Assembly (NCBI GenBank): GCA_947471745.1
Contig: CANJKZ010000536.1
Coordinates: 124,001-188,000 of the forward strand
Direction: 5' to 3'
DNA from: Closterium sp. Naga37s-1
Taxonomy: Eukaryota; Streptophyta; Zygnematophyceae; Desmidiales; Closteriaceae
DNA: 64,000 nt
This document shows positions 1 through 12,072 of this stretch, piece after piece; the first letter of the stretch is position 1; the number at the start of each line of letters is the position of its first letter. A program made the position numbers and the translations under genes. The notes under the pieces were generated by a model. It had not been told where the DNA came from. It saw only the letters and a program-made list of their open reading frames with translations, and ran no database searches.

Positions 1-780
1 ACTCACGCTGCTGCTTTCCTTCACTCACGCTGCTGCTTTCCTTCACTCACGCTGCTGCTTTCCTTCACTCACGCTGCTGCTTTCCATCACTCACGCTGCT
101 GCTTTCCATCACTCACGCTGCTGCTTTCCTTCACTCACGCTGCTGCTTTCCTTCACTCACGCTGCTGCTTTCCTTCACTCACGCTGCTGCTTTCCTTCAC
201 TCACGCTGCTGCTTTCCTTCACTCACGCTGCTGCTTTCCTTCACTCACGCTGCTGCTTTCCTTCACTCACGCTGCTGCTTTCCATCACTCACGCTGCTGC
301 TTTCCTTCACTCACGCTGCTGCTTTCCATCACTCACGCTGCTGCTTTCCTTCACTCACGCTGCTGCTTTCGCTGCTGCTTTCCTTCACTCACGCTGCTGC
401 TTTCCATCACTCACGCTGCTGCTTTCCTTCACTCACGCTGCTGCTTTCCATCACTCACGCTGCTGCTTTCCATCACTCACGCTGCTGCTTTCCTTCACTC
501 GCGCTGCTGCTTTCCTTCACTCACGCTGCTGCTTTCCTTCACTCACGCTGCTGCTTTCCATCACTCACGCTGCTGCTTTCCTTCACTCACGCTGCTGCTT
601 TCCTTCACTCGCGCTGCTGCTTTCCTTCACTCACGCTGCTGCTTTCCTTCACTCACGCTGCTGCTTTCCTTCACTCACGCTGCTGCTTTCCTTCACTCAC
701 GCTGCTGCTTTCCTTCACTCACGCTGCTGCTTTCCTTCACTCACGCTGCTGCTTTCCTTCACTCACGCTGCTGCTTTCCT
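1..780. repeat. 22-bp minisatellite, about 35 copies
   Basis: Head-to-tail repeats of a 22-bp unit containing CACGCTGCTGCTTTCC. The main variation is one T/A position before the TC that closes the unit, plus rare G for A. One unit near 370 is shortened. The array runs off the left edge of the window. No coding role is apparent. Confidence 0.95.
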
Positions 781-892
781 TTCTTCCAATTCTCGCTTTC
801 TTTATTTGCTCCTGTCCTGTCGTCACGCTTCTGCCTGTTCTTCTCCCCTTGCTCACTGCTCTCCCTTGGTCCCTGCCTCCCTCCCTTCCCAG

Positions 893-927
893 CAGCCTGA
901 GGCATCATGGCGCTCTGCATCCCTCTG
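893..927 (+). other. candidate short exon
   Basis: A long pyrimidine tract ending in TTCCCAG is followed by 35 bases and then a strong donor, CTG|GTAAGT. An ATG lies inside it. The signals look like a genuine acceptor and donor on the plus strand, but no flanking exon of a recognisable protein was found, so this may be chance. Confidence 0.25.
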
Positions 928-1319
928 GTAAGTTAAGGTAAGGAGAGGTAAGTAGGCATGGGGGTGAAGTGTGCGGTGGGTGGGTGGGTGGGACGCATGG
1001 GAGTGAGTGGGCAGTTCACTGCCTTAGGGGCAGCACCTTCAGGGGTTGTGCCTTGTGGGGTGGGGTGTGGTGGGTGGAATCTGCGCGGCACGGCACTCGG
1101 TGCTCAAGTAACCGATCTGGCGTTCAAGGCCTAATGGACACCGTCAGAGCCGACCGGCCGGCGGCTCTGGTTCGCGTCAGCTCTGGCTACGTCAGGGGTG
1201 GAATTTGAGTCTTGGGCTGGAAGCAATTTTCCACTACCACACCTCGCCCCACAAGGCACCGCCTCTGGGGGTGTTGTTTCCTTAAGGAGGTGGGCTTTCT
1301 ACTGCTCCTACTGCTGGCA

Positions 1320-2570
<1,251 letters not shown>

Positions 2571-3185
2571 CTAGTTGGGTTTCTGTCTCACAGCAGAAAG
2601 TATTGGTTACAGGTTGACTGTTTGGTGATGCACCATCTGTTTCACCTAGTTGCCACATACTTACTGTATGAGAAGTTTCAGCAATGTTAGCCAGCACCCA
2701 GCCAGCTATTTATTATTTTTGCACAAAATGGTTTTGAGTATTTTTCGTACCGGTAATTGACTCTGGAGACACCATTAGTTGTGGTGGTGTAGTCTTTCAT
2801 ACTTGAGCAGGCTTTCTGCTTACCAGCGTTATACAATTCTCCCACTTTCACTGTAACAAGTGGCATATTCGATACAAGTATTGACATTCAGTGCCTGTCT
2901 AAACACCTCCTCTGAGAGGAGTCCTCTCTCCCACTACTGCTCATTCCACTGCTGACTGTATTCAACCACTTGGCCTTTCTCTCTGTCACTCCATCATCTC
3001 CTTTCCCACACTCTACTGCTCCTTTTGCTGCTGCTAGTATCCCCCCCACTCTTAACTGCATCTCTGTCACTCTCCCACGCTCTGTTGCTTCCGCTACTGC
3101 TACTTCTCCTGCTACTGCCGCCTGTATCCCCCCCGCTCCGCCTCTCTCTCTGCGAGCCCTCACTTGGACTCCACCTCTCCACCCT

Positions 3186-3335
3186 CGTGCCACTGCTGCT
3201 GCTGCCGCCACTGCTGCTGCTGCCGCCACTGCTGCTGCTGCCGCCACTGCTGCTGCTGCCGCCACTGCTGCTGCTGCCGCCACTGCTGCTGCTGCCGCCA
3301 CTGCTGCTGTTGCCGCCACTGCTGCTCTTGCTGCT
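3186..3335. repeat. 18-bp CTG/CCG-rich repeat, about 8 copies
   Basis: Tandem copies of CTGCTGCTGCTGCCGCCA. Both strands read through as Ala-, Ser-, Gln-, Leu- or Cys-rich strings. The surrounding 2.9-3.6 kb is pyrimidine-rich and open in several frames, with no recognisable domain. Confidence 0.9.
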
Positions 3336-3889
3336 CCCGCTCTTTCTCCCTCTTCCCCATGCCATCCCTCTCTCCTCACCCCCATCCACAGGCCTTTCTC
3401 TCCTGTACCCGCCTCTACTCTCCCTGTCACTTTCCATGCTGCCATTTCCCCCAGCCTCTTTCCCACTGCCTCTGCTGCCCCTCCTGCTCCCCCTGCTCTC
3501 CCTGCTCTCCCTGCTCTCCCTCCTACTCTGCCAGTCATTGCTGCTGCCATGGCTGGCAGGTGCAGCAGTGGCTGCTGTCGGCTGTGCCTGCCTCCTGACA
3601 TTGAGTTGACATTGAGACGGATGGGGAGGGGCAAAGAGGGAAGGGAGGGAGGATAGGACTATTGAGTTGACATTAAACTGCAGCAGGGGTATGCCTCCTG
3701 TGATTGAGAAGGGAAAAAAAGGGTGCAGCAGCAAGGGAGGGTTTATATAAATGAATAATTAATTAAATAAATAAATAAATATAGAAAGTTGATTCAGATG
3801 CCATGTATCTCACCTGCCATGCGGCATCCACATGCCATGCTACTCACTTAACATCTGCTGCTGCCACGAGCCAAGCTTCTTAAGCTTAA

Positions 3890-5740
3890 GCTTACCTGAT
3901 AGCTGCATGCGGCGTTTCTGCTGCTGCCACGAGCAGAATGCCGGCTGATGAGGATGATGCTGCTGCTGCTGCTGCCGCAGTCACAGCCTTTTGGCGGCAC
4001 GACGTTGCAACATCCATAATCACACCTGCCACGCCACCCCATGTGTCATGCCCCTTACCTGATAGCTGCATGCGGCGTTTCTGCTGCTGCCACGAGCAGA
4101 ATGCCGGCTGATGAGGATGATGCTGCTGCTGCTGCTGCCGCAGTCACAGCCTTTTGGCGGCACGACGTTGCAACATCCATAATCACACCTGCCACGCCAC
4201 CCCATGTGTCATGCCCCTCACCTGATAGCTGCATGCGGCGTTTCTGCTGCTGCCACGAGCAGAATGCCGGCTGATGAGGATGATGCTGCTGCTGCTGCTG
4301 CCGCAGTCACAGCCTTTTGGCGGCACGACGTTGCAACATCCATAATCACACCTGCCACGCCACCCCATGTGTCATGCCCCTTACCTGATAGCTGCATGCG
4401 GCGTTTCTGCTGCTGCCACGAGCAGAATGCCGGCTGATGAGGATGATGATGCTGCTGCTGCTGCCGCAGTCACAGCCTTTTGATGGCACGACGTTGCAAC
4501 ATCCATAATCACACCTGCCACGCCACCCCATGTGTCATGCCCCTTACCTGATAGCTGCATGCGGCGTTTCTGCTGCTGCCACGAGCAGAATGCCGGCTGA
4601 TGAGGATGATGCTGCTGCTGCTGCTGCCGCAGTCACAGCCTTTTGGCGGCACGACGTTGCAACATCCATAATCACACCTGCCACGCCACCCCATGTGTCA
4701 TGCCCCTTACCTGATAGCTGCATGCGGCGTTTCTGCTGCTGCCACGAGCAGAATGCCGGCTGATGAGGATGATGCTGCTGCTGCTGCTGCCGCAGTCACA
4801 GCCTTTTGGCGGCACGACGTTGCAACATCCATAATCACACCTGCCACGCCACCCCATGTGTCATGCCCCTTACCTGATAGCTGCATGCGGCGTTTCTGCT
4901 GCTGCCACGAGCAGAATGCCGGCTGATGAGGATGATGCTGCTGCTGCTGCTGCCGCAGTCACAGCCTTTTGGCGGCACGACGTTGCAACATCCATAATCA
5001 CACCTGCCACGCCACCCCATGTGTCATGCCCCTTACCTGATAGCTGCATGCGGCGTTTCTGCTGCTGCCACGAGCAGAATGCCGGCTGATGAGGATGATG
5101 CTGCTGCTGCTGCTGCCGCAGTCACAGCCTTTTGGCGGCACGACGTTGCAACATCCATAATCACACCTGCCACGCCACCCCATGTGTCATGCCCCTTACC
5201 TGATAGCTGCATGCGGCGTTTCTGCTGCTGCCACGAGCAGAATGCCGGCTGATGAGGATGATGCTGCTGCTGCTGCTGCCGCAGTCACAGCCTTTTGGCG
5301 GCACGACGTTGCAACATCCATAATCACACCTGCCACGCCACCCCATGTGTCATGCCCCTTACCTGATAGCTGCATGCGGCGTTTCTGCTGCTGCCACGAG
5401 CAGAATGCCGGCTGATGAGGATGATGCTGCTGCTGCTGCTGCCGCAGTCACAGCCTTTTGGCGGCACGACGTTGCAACATCCATAATCACACCTGCCACG
5501 CCACCCCATGTGTCATGCCCCTTACCTGATAGCTGCATGCGGCGTTTCTGCTGCTGCCACGAGCAGAATGCCGGCTGATGAGGATGATGCTGCTGCTGCT
5601 GCTGCTGCAGTCACAGCCTTTTGGCGGCACGACGTTGCAACATCCATAATCACACCTGCCACGCCACCCCATGTGTCATGCCCCTTACCTGATAGCTGCA
5701 TGCGGCGTTTCTGCTGCTGCCACAAGAAAAACACGAGCTG
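3890..5740 (-). repeat. 163-bp array derived from the 3' edge of OZ-like exon 3
   Basis: About eleven nearly identical 163-bp units. On the minus strand each unit contains a 130-nt stretch homologous to the Ala-rich end of OZ-like exon 3 and ends at the same donor, CTATCAG|GTAAGG. It is preceded by GCGTGGCAG, an acceptor-like end. The stretch between donor and next acceptor is only 33 nt, so serial splicing is doubtful. More likely the whole array sits in the intron after exon 3. CTG-triplet numbers vary slightly between units. Confidence 0.9.
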
Positions 5741-8115
5741 ATGATGTCGCTGCTGCTGCTGCTGCCGCAGACAGAGGCTTTCGGTGGTATGACGGTGCAA
5801 CACCCGCAGAACTAGCAGCACGAGCACCAGAAGCAGCAGCAGTGGCGGCGGCAGCTTCAGCTTCAGTCAGCAGGGCATAGCCCATTGCCAGCCGCAGCAC
5901 ATCAGATGTGGCACTAGCAATGTCCGTTACGTCTCTGGAGCTGTCCGTTGCATCTGTGCCAGTAGGCGCTGCTGCGGGCAGCACAAAAGAATAGCCTTCC
6001 TGTGGTGAAATCTCCTTCCCTGCCCGTGCGCAAGTGTTCTTCAGTGGGCAGCGAGGGCAGACCTGCGAACAAAAAACGAGGACACAGAAAAAAAAAAGGG
6101 TAGCTGAAAAGCAGAGACGGAACAAGGATTGCAGGGCAGGGGAGGGAGGCGGCTAGAGGAGAGGAGCGTGGGGGGAAAGGGGGGAGGGAGGACAGGGAGA
6201 CGAGGGTGCAGTGAGGGATAAGGGAGGGTGCAAGAGGAGGGGGAATAAAAGCGCACAGAAGAAGAATTTCGGGGGAAGGTTGAGCCGACCTTTGCCTCTC
6301 ACAGGGAGAGAAGGGAGCATGGAGAGGGAGAAAGGAGGAAGCAAGGAGAAGAGGGTATGGAGTGAGGGGGTAGGAGGATGCAGGGAAAGGGGGATATGGC
6401 TAGAGGGGCAATTAGCGAGGACGTGGAGGGTGCGGAGAGGACCTTTGCCTCAGAGAGGGAGAGAACGGATTCGGTAGAGTGGAGAATGCATAAGGGGGAG
6501 GGAGGATGCGGAGGGTGCGAAAAGGTTTAGAGCTTAACTTTGCCTCAGGGAGGGAGAGCAGGGTGCAGGGAGAGAGGGGAGAGCTGGTGCAAGGACGTTG
6601 CAACAAGAGGAGGGTGTTTGGGTGCAAGGGAGGGAGCAAGGAGGGTGCAAGGGAGGGAGCAAGGAGAGGAGGGTGCGGTGAGGGTTGAGCTGACCTTTGC
6701 CTCAGAGAGGGAGAGCAGGGAGCGCAGGCGCTTGGCTGCATTCACTGCTTTCCGGTCAGTTGACGGGCAGCCTGCAGAAACAATTGCTCGCACGTCGCCC
6801 AATGAGAAGGAGCTGTCATTGGGTGGAAACGGGAGAATAGGGAGAGGGAAAAAAAGGGGGGGCAGCTTAGTGCAAGAATTGAACAGGCGCTTCAGACTAA
6901 AACCGTAATTCGGCTCACAACAAGTGATTCAAATTGTTGAAGTTCTAAACCCCGGACCTTAAACCCGAACCCTGAATCCTGGATTTCCCGCCCGCTCCTC
7001 CGCCTAAAAGCTTGCACCATGCCTAGCGCTAAGACCCTGTTCCGTGTCCCAAACTCTCTTCCCTCCCTCCCCTCTTCCCCCCCTCCCCCTCACCCTCTCT
7101 CTCTCTCTCTCTCTCTCTCCCTTTTTCCCCGCTTCTACCTGAACAGATGCGGCGAGCATCTCGCTAGGGCCAAAACGGCGCGTCCAACCTGCCTTGATTG
7201 GCATAAAGGCGACGCCTTCTCCCCACAAAAACATTGTTCTATGTCGCTTAACCCTCTCCCTTTCTCCCCGCTCCTACCTGAACAGATGCGGCGAGCATCT
7301 CGCTAGGGCCAAAACGGCGCGTCCAACCTGCCTTGATTGGCATAAAGGCGACGCCTTCTCCCCACAAAAACATTGTTCTATGTCGCTTAACCCTCACCCT
7401 TTCTCCCCGCTCCTACCTGAACAGATGCGGCGAGCATCTCGCTAGGGCCAAAACGGCGCGTCCAACCTGCCTTGATTGGCATAAAGGCGACGCCTTCTCC
7501 CCACAAAAACATTGTTCTATGTCGCTTAACCCTCTCCCTTTCTCCCCGCTCCTACCTGACCTTTTGCGGCGAGCATCTCGCTAGGGCCAAAACGGCGCGC
7601 TTCGCCTCTCCCTTGTCCGCCAGAATCGTATCCAGCCTAGAATCCGAAATCAAATCGTTTGGAGACTGTCCCAATACAACGGCTTCGACAAAGTCGTCTG
7701 TGCGGGGCGCCTCTATTTGTGGCGTCTGTGACACGTCATTTTCAAGCTCCTGCAACGCTGTCGCTGGCCGGCAGTCTGCGACTTCGCCACGTGCACCCAG
7801 GAACTGGTGTGCGACGAGCTGCGACGCAAAGCGACGCCACTGATGCGACAGCTCGGCGCTTTCCGATCTGTCTTTACTATCAGCGGATACGACATCTTGT
7901 AGCGGGGATGTTCCTAGCGGAGCGGCTGGAGCATCGAGCGAAGAGCGCGTAGCCACCGATCGAGAGTAAGTAACGGAAAGACGACTGCGAGGAGCCGAGC
8001 CGCGTGGGATCTGGCGGAACGTTGCTAAGGTGATTAAGGAAGTATGGACGCGCTGTAATCGCGGCACGGGCGGGGACGCGAGAAGGACGCGCACTGGAGC
8101 CCGACAGATCGCCAT
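5689..8115 (-). CDS. OZ/VAR3-like organellar protein, three 5' exons
   Basis: Exons read 8115-7556, 6812-6695 and 6062-5689, phases 2 and 0, each with GT-AG ends. The ATG at 8115 opens a basic, Ser/Arg-rich leader that looks like a mitochondrial or plastid transit peptide. Exon 1 ends in the family-like DTILADKGEAKRAV segment. Exon 2 has GCPSTDRKAVNAAKRLRSLL, and exon 3 starts with the Cys motif VCPRCPLKNTCARAGKE and carries ATSDVLRLAMGYAL. This order matches the conserved block of plant OZ/VAR3 proteins, which take part in organelle RNA editing or plastid development. Those proteins usually also have RanBP2-type fingers; none is visible here. Exon 3 ends in an Ala-rich tail at a donor in phase 2, and the downstream exons were not located, so the model is incomplete. 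Identification rests on remembered family consensus. Confidence 0.7.
6063..6694 (-). repeat. OZ-like intron 2 with repeated exon-2 donor edges
   Basis: The minus-strand end of exon 2 (CTCTGAGGCAAAG|GT) recurs inside this purine-rich intron near 6290, 6440 and 6540, each time as a short degenerate copy of the exon edge with its donor. The rest is GGGAGAG-type low complexity. Confidence 0.7.
7130..7556 (-). repeat. 139-bp tandem copies of the 3' edge of OZ-like exon 1
   Basis: Three near-identical 139-bp units lie just downstream of exon 1. Each holds a 50-nt piece homologous to the end of exon 1 (RAVLALARCSP) followed by the same CAG|GTAGGA donor and about 89 nt of intron. Inclusion of a unit would shift frame and reach a stop, so they read as intronic copies, not alternative exons. 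Between 6813 and 7130 there is only simple-sequence intron. Confidence 0.85.
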
Positions 8116-8624
8116 GCCTGATGGATGGTGCTGATCGTGTTAATTGCGTGAATCGTTCTGATTCTAACGACCATACGTCAACGGTGGCGATGAGGCGGTC
8201 GATTCTCGCAAAATGGCCTTTCGATCGAACTAGGTGGCAAACGAGACCGTTGATGAGGATGATGCGCTTCTGCCGTTGTCGAGATGTAAACTCCACGTGG
8301 AATAAACAGTTTTCAACAAGCCAGTACACATTCTGGTATGATTGGCACCACGAGTCAGCCATGACCCAGAACCCGAATCCACGCAGAATCTGACTTGTCC
8401 TGACGTGGATTGCAGGAGACTTTCTCTACGTGTTGGAGAAATTGCATGCCAACTCAGCTCTTCGAGTCCCGTGGCGAGCGTGTAGTTGGCCAATCGTGCT
8501 CTCCGGTCGGTTCTGGAGGTGCACCAACATCGCGCTTCGGGGAGTTGGTTCAGGAGAAAGGGGAGATAGGGCGAGTGGTTGAGAGGAGATTGGAAGGGGG
8601 CGAGGGGGGAAGAGGGTGGAGTTG

Positions 8625-9376
8625 CGGCCAATATCATTGATACTCAGATTATGCCAGGCGCGGTTTGCGAACGTAATCAACCGACATTTTCTCGGTAGAG
8701 TAACTACATTTACTGTTAAATCCAGTTTTAAGCACAATTCTAAAACAATTCGCCACCAGCACCTCAACCGCACGTACCCAACAAAACAGGAAAAAATACT
8801 AAAACGCTTGGATATTAACCTTAAATGAGCCTTCAAGTTTTCACAACTATGCCTTACGCTTGGATTATTGCAACGAACAAACGACACCGTCCAGCAGAGC
8901 TTGGTGGCCGCAGGCAATTAAAAATAAACTCTATGCTTAAAGGCATCCAGTACGGATGGCACCAACCTTAAACACCTTGTCGCATGACGTGTAAGGTAGA
9001 TGCCTCCGTTACATAACATGCCATTCGGTGTAATTTTAAATTTCTTCTATTCTAGGACAGCAGGTCCATGGTCGACGGAGGGTTGACGGTGCCGTCGACC
9101 CCATTTTGTTGAGTTACTCCCAGTCTGCATCCTTTTTCCTAAATGTTTTTTTAAACGCAATTTGCGCTTGATACAATTTTTATTTCTTGGGTAGCACCTC
9201 GACACAATTGTTCATATTCAACTTAGGTAATTGCGTTTTGTTTCTGTCACATTTCGGAGGTGATATTAGCGTAAAAGTGTGATTGAAAAGCGATGACCAA
9301 TCAGCGATGAGAAATCGAGGTTGAGTACCGATGCAAACTTTCTCTGGCATACTTTGAGTATCAATGATATTGGCCG
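8625..9376. mobile_element. non-autonomous Mutator-like element with 9-bp target duplication
   Basis: The ends are inverted repeats starting CGGCCAATATCATTGATACT (8625 rightwards, 9376 leftwards). They are perfect for 22 bp and then continue with about 70% match to roughly 60 bp. Immediately outside lie identical 9-bp direct repeats GTGGAGTTG at 8616-8624 and 9377-9385. A 9-bp duplication with long, partly decayed terminal repeats is typical of Mutator-like (MULE) elements. The 752-bp interior has no long ORF, so it depends on a transposase elsewhere. A short hairpin GGTCGACGG/CCGTCGACC lies near 9074-9105. The perfect target duplication points to fairly recent insertion between the divergent OZ-like and USP genes. 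Confidence 0.8.
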
Positions 9377-9637
9377 GTGGAGTTGAACGGGGAAGGGAGG
9401 CGGCGGTGGGGTGAGGCACATTTTATGCGAGGGAGGGGATCAATTTTCAATCATGCCTCACATTTTCTCACAAATTTCATCGCTTTCCCGTCGTTTCCAG
9501 CTCGACCTGTCTGCTTCTTGGCATATCTGTTACGCGCTCCTGGTAGGAACAGACGACTTCGGAGCGTTGTAGTTTCTTTATCACTCTCGGTTTGGTTCAT
9601 TTATTCTTAGCCAATATTTATATTTATATATCGACTC

Positions 9638-11416
9638 ATGGACTCTTGCACAGCTGAGGCCACTGCTACGACTGCACCCGATGCCGCTGTTGCTGCTGCC
9701 CCAGTGACTAATAACAGTGAACAAACGACCGCACATGTAGCGCCTTCCGCTGACCCGCATTCCGCTGACGCGCCGTCTGACGCGCCCACCGCTGATGCCG
9801 CGCCTTCGGCTGACGCGCCATCCGTTGACCTGCCTCCCGCTGACGCGCCTTCCCCGAACGTTGCCGCCACGGAAGCCGCTCCAACCGCGGAAATCACCGT
9901 AGCCGACGCCCCTGCCGCGGCTCCAGCGAACGTGATTACGTCAGCAACCCCCGAGATTATCCCAGAGCCTCTGGCTGAGACACCCGTTGCTGCCCCTGAC
10001 ACGGCGCCCGCCGCTGAAGCCATTGACCCCCCCAAAATGCGCAAGGTTCTGATTCCTCTAGACGACACGTCAGCGAGCCACGAGGTGCTGACGTGGGCAC
10101 TGGATCGGTTTCTGGAGCCGACGCGTGACTACGTGTTCCTGCTGCACGTGCTCTCGCCTTTCATGCCCGGTGTTGGCGGCCCTGCGTCCGTATCCGGCGG
10201 CGCGGTTTCGCCGTTTCCCTCCATGATCACGCTACCAGGTGCGCCCCCCGCGTTCCCCCAATCCCCACAGTCTCCCTCGGCCCAAGATGAAGAATAACGC
10301 GGGCCATTTACGTCGCTTGAAAGCTGAGTTTTAGCAGGAAAATACCAAGAGGATAAACAAAACCAAACACGGATACTGCCTCGGACGCGAGGAATTGACA
10401 AGGAAAAAACTTCAACTTCTTTCACTCCCTTTGTTCTGCAGGGCAAAACGGTAGTTGATATATAGTATTTGCACAGAGGGCACGCGCCAAACCCTTGCAT
10501 ACAGCAATGCTGTTAACGCCCTCCCTCCCCCCTCTCAACATCCTTTCCCCTCCCCCCCCTCCCTCTTTCTTTCTCCCACCCCGTCCCATTCCCCTTTCCC
10601 TTCTTGAGCACATATTCGAATGTGTAGATTGAACGATTTCTACCTCTACTGATCTTCTTCCCACTGCTTCGTCAAACCGCATTCCATGCCCATGGCAGGC
10701 CTCCATGTCAGCGGTGATGACTTGGCACAGGCAGCAGCAGCACGGAAAAACGATGCACAAGTGAAGCTGCAGGGAGTGGCTATGGAGCTGACAGAGCGCG
10801 GGCTGGCGTGTGAGGGCCACGTGGAACTTGGGGATGCACGCCACGTCATCTGCGATGTGGCAGGACACTTCCACGTAGATGCTGTGGTGATGGGCAGCAG
10901 GGCTAGAGGAGCCATGAAGAGGTAAGGGGGATTGGGGTCGGTCTTGGGTGAGAGGTTTGGGGACAAGGGAGAGAAGTCATTGTAAATTGGGGGCATGCTG
11001 GTGTACGTTAGTGGTAGCAATATGAGGGAGGGGTCATGACCTTGAGAAAGAGAACGTTTGGTCATGATGTAAAGGACTAAAAGTGGAGGGTAAGCATATG
11101 TCCGCTTTCAGTGTGGTTGTGCAGAGACAACGAGAGATTGCCTGCAAGAGGTAAGAGAAGGATACGAGAGGGAGTCATGTTCTTGAAATCATTTTCCTTC
11201 ATGTTTTTCTGCCCAATTCGTGTAATGCCCCATTACTACAGGATGATGCTTGGCAGTGTCAGCGACTACTGCGCACATAATTCCCCAGCACTTCTTGTAG
11301 TGCGGCATCATCAGCAGCAGCATCATCACCATCATCACCACCACCATGACCTTAAAAACGGTAGCAGTAGGAGTTCCAGCAATGGGCAGGATGCACAAGA
11401 GGCTGTTGGTGCGTAG
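9638..11416 (+). CDS. universal stress protein (USP domain)
   Basis: Exons 9638-10238, 10699-10921 and 11242-11416 join in frame to 332 aa. Residues 1-130 are an Ala/Pro/Asp-rich, low-complexity extension. The USP fold follows: KVLIPLDDTSASHEVLTWAL near residue 133, then DDLAQAAAARKNDA and VDAVVMGSRARGAMKRMMLG into SVSDYCAHNSPALLVVR. Many USPs bind ATP through G-2x-G-9x-G-S/T; here the second Gly is Ala (GSRA), so nucleotide binding is uncertain. The tail is His-rich (nine in a row), then Ser/Asn-rich. Reading through the first donor instead gives a stop at 10297, a shorter product without the ligand loop. The ATG at 9638 follows an AT-rich stretch with TATTTATATA. The gene is convergent with the rhomboid-like gene. 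Confidence 0.85.
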
Positions 11417-11525
11417 TGTTTACTTCTCTGGTACCTGTTGCTTGGAGATTATTCAGTAGCTGCCTTTAGTGTCGGTAGGGCACAGGCGCATGCAGGATCG
11501 TAAACATCAATGCCAGGCCAGCCTC

Positions 11526-11531
11526 AATAAA
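11526..11531 (+). promoter_or_regulatory. poly(A) signal AATAAA
   Basis: A canonical AATAAA lies 110 bp after the USP stop codon in the right orientation, consistent with the 3' end of that transcript. The region 11532-12072, between the two convergent genes, shows no further gene. Confidence 0.5.
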
Positions 11532-12072
11532 ACTGTCAGAGGTTATTGCAGATGGTGTCATGGGTATATGTAGGTGAATCAATCTGGCCAATGTCTAGTG
11601 TTGAGAAGTGGTCCACATTCACAACAATCATGGCAGGACACTCATGGCGCACATGTTTGTGTGCACAGCATTCTCAAGTCATTGTTCGAGCCAACAGACA
11701 GAGTGGAGAAGGCAACACTGGTGCTGTTGCTGCATGAAAGTAATCCTGTGTGATTCGAGAAAGTCTTAACCTGCGAGGAAAACAGCATTGCATCAGAAGC
11801 AGGTTGGGGACCTGGTGGAGTCCATTCGAGATACTCAACCTGACAGATTGGAGCAGCAGATGTGGGAGCACTTGAGACATCACAAGTCCAGAAGGATGTG
11901 GGAATGCATGCCATGTTATGGCACCATGAGCATCCGTCGGCTATGTTGTTCATAACAAAAAGGACAATGAACGCTGACGTCAGCCTGCAGGAAACAGTTG
12001 GAGAGACCGATTAAGTAGGAACATAGAAGGTCCTGGCAGCATTGAAAGATAGCACAGCTATTTCAGTCAGAC

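Noticed and set aside
3890-5740. CRISPR-like array (regular repeats)
   Set aside because: Units are 163 bp and tandem without unique spacers, derive from a eukaryotic exon edge, and there are no cas genes. The same holds for the 139-, 110-, 89- and 68-bp arrays.
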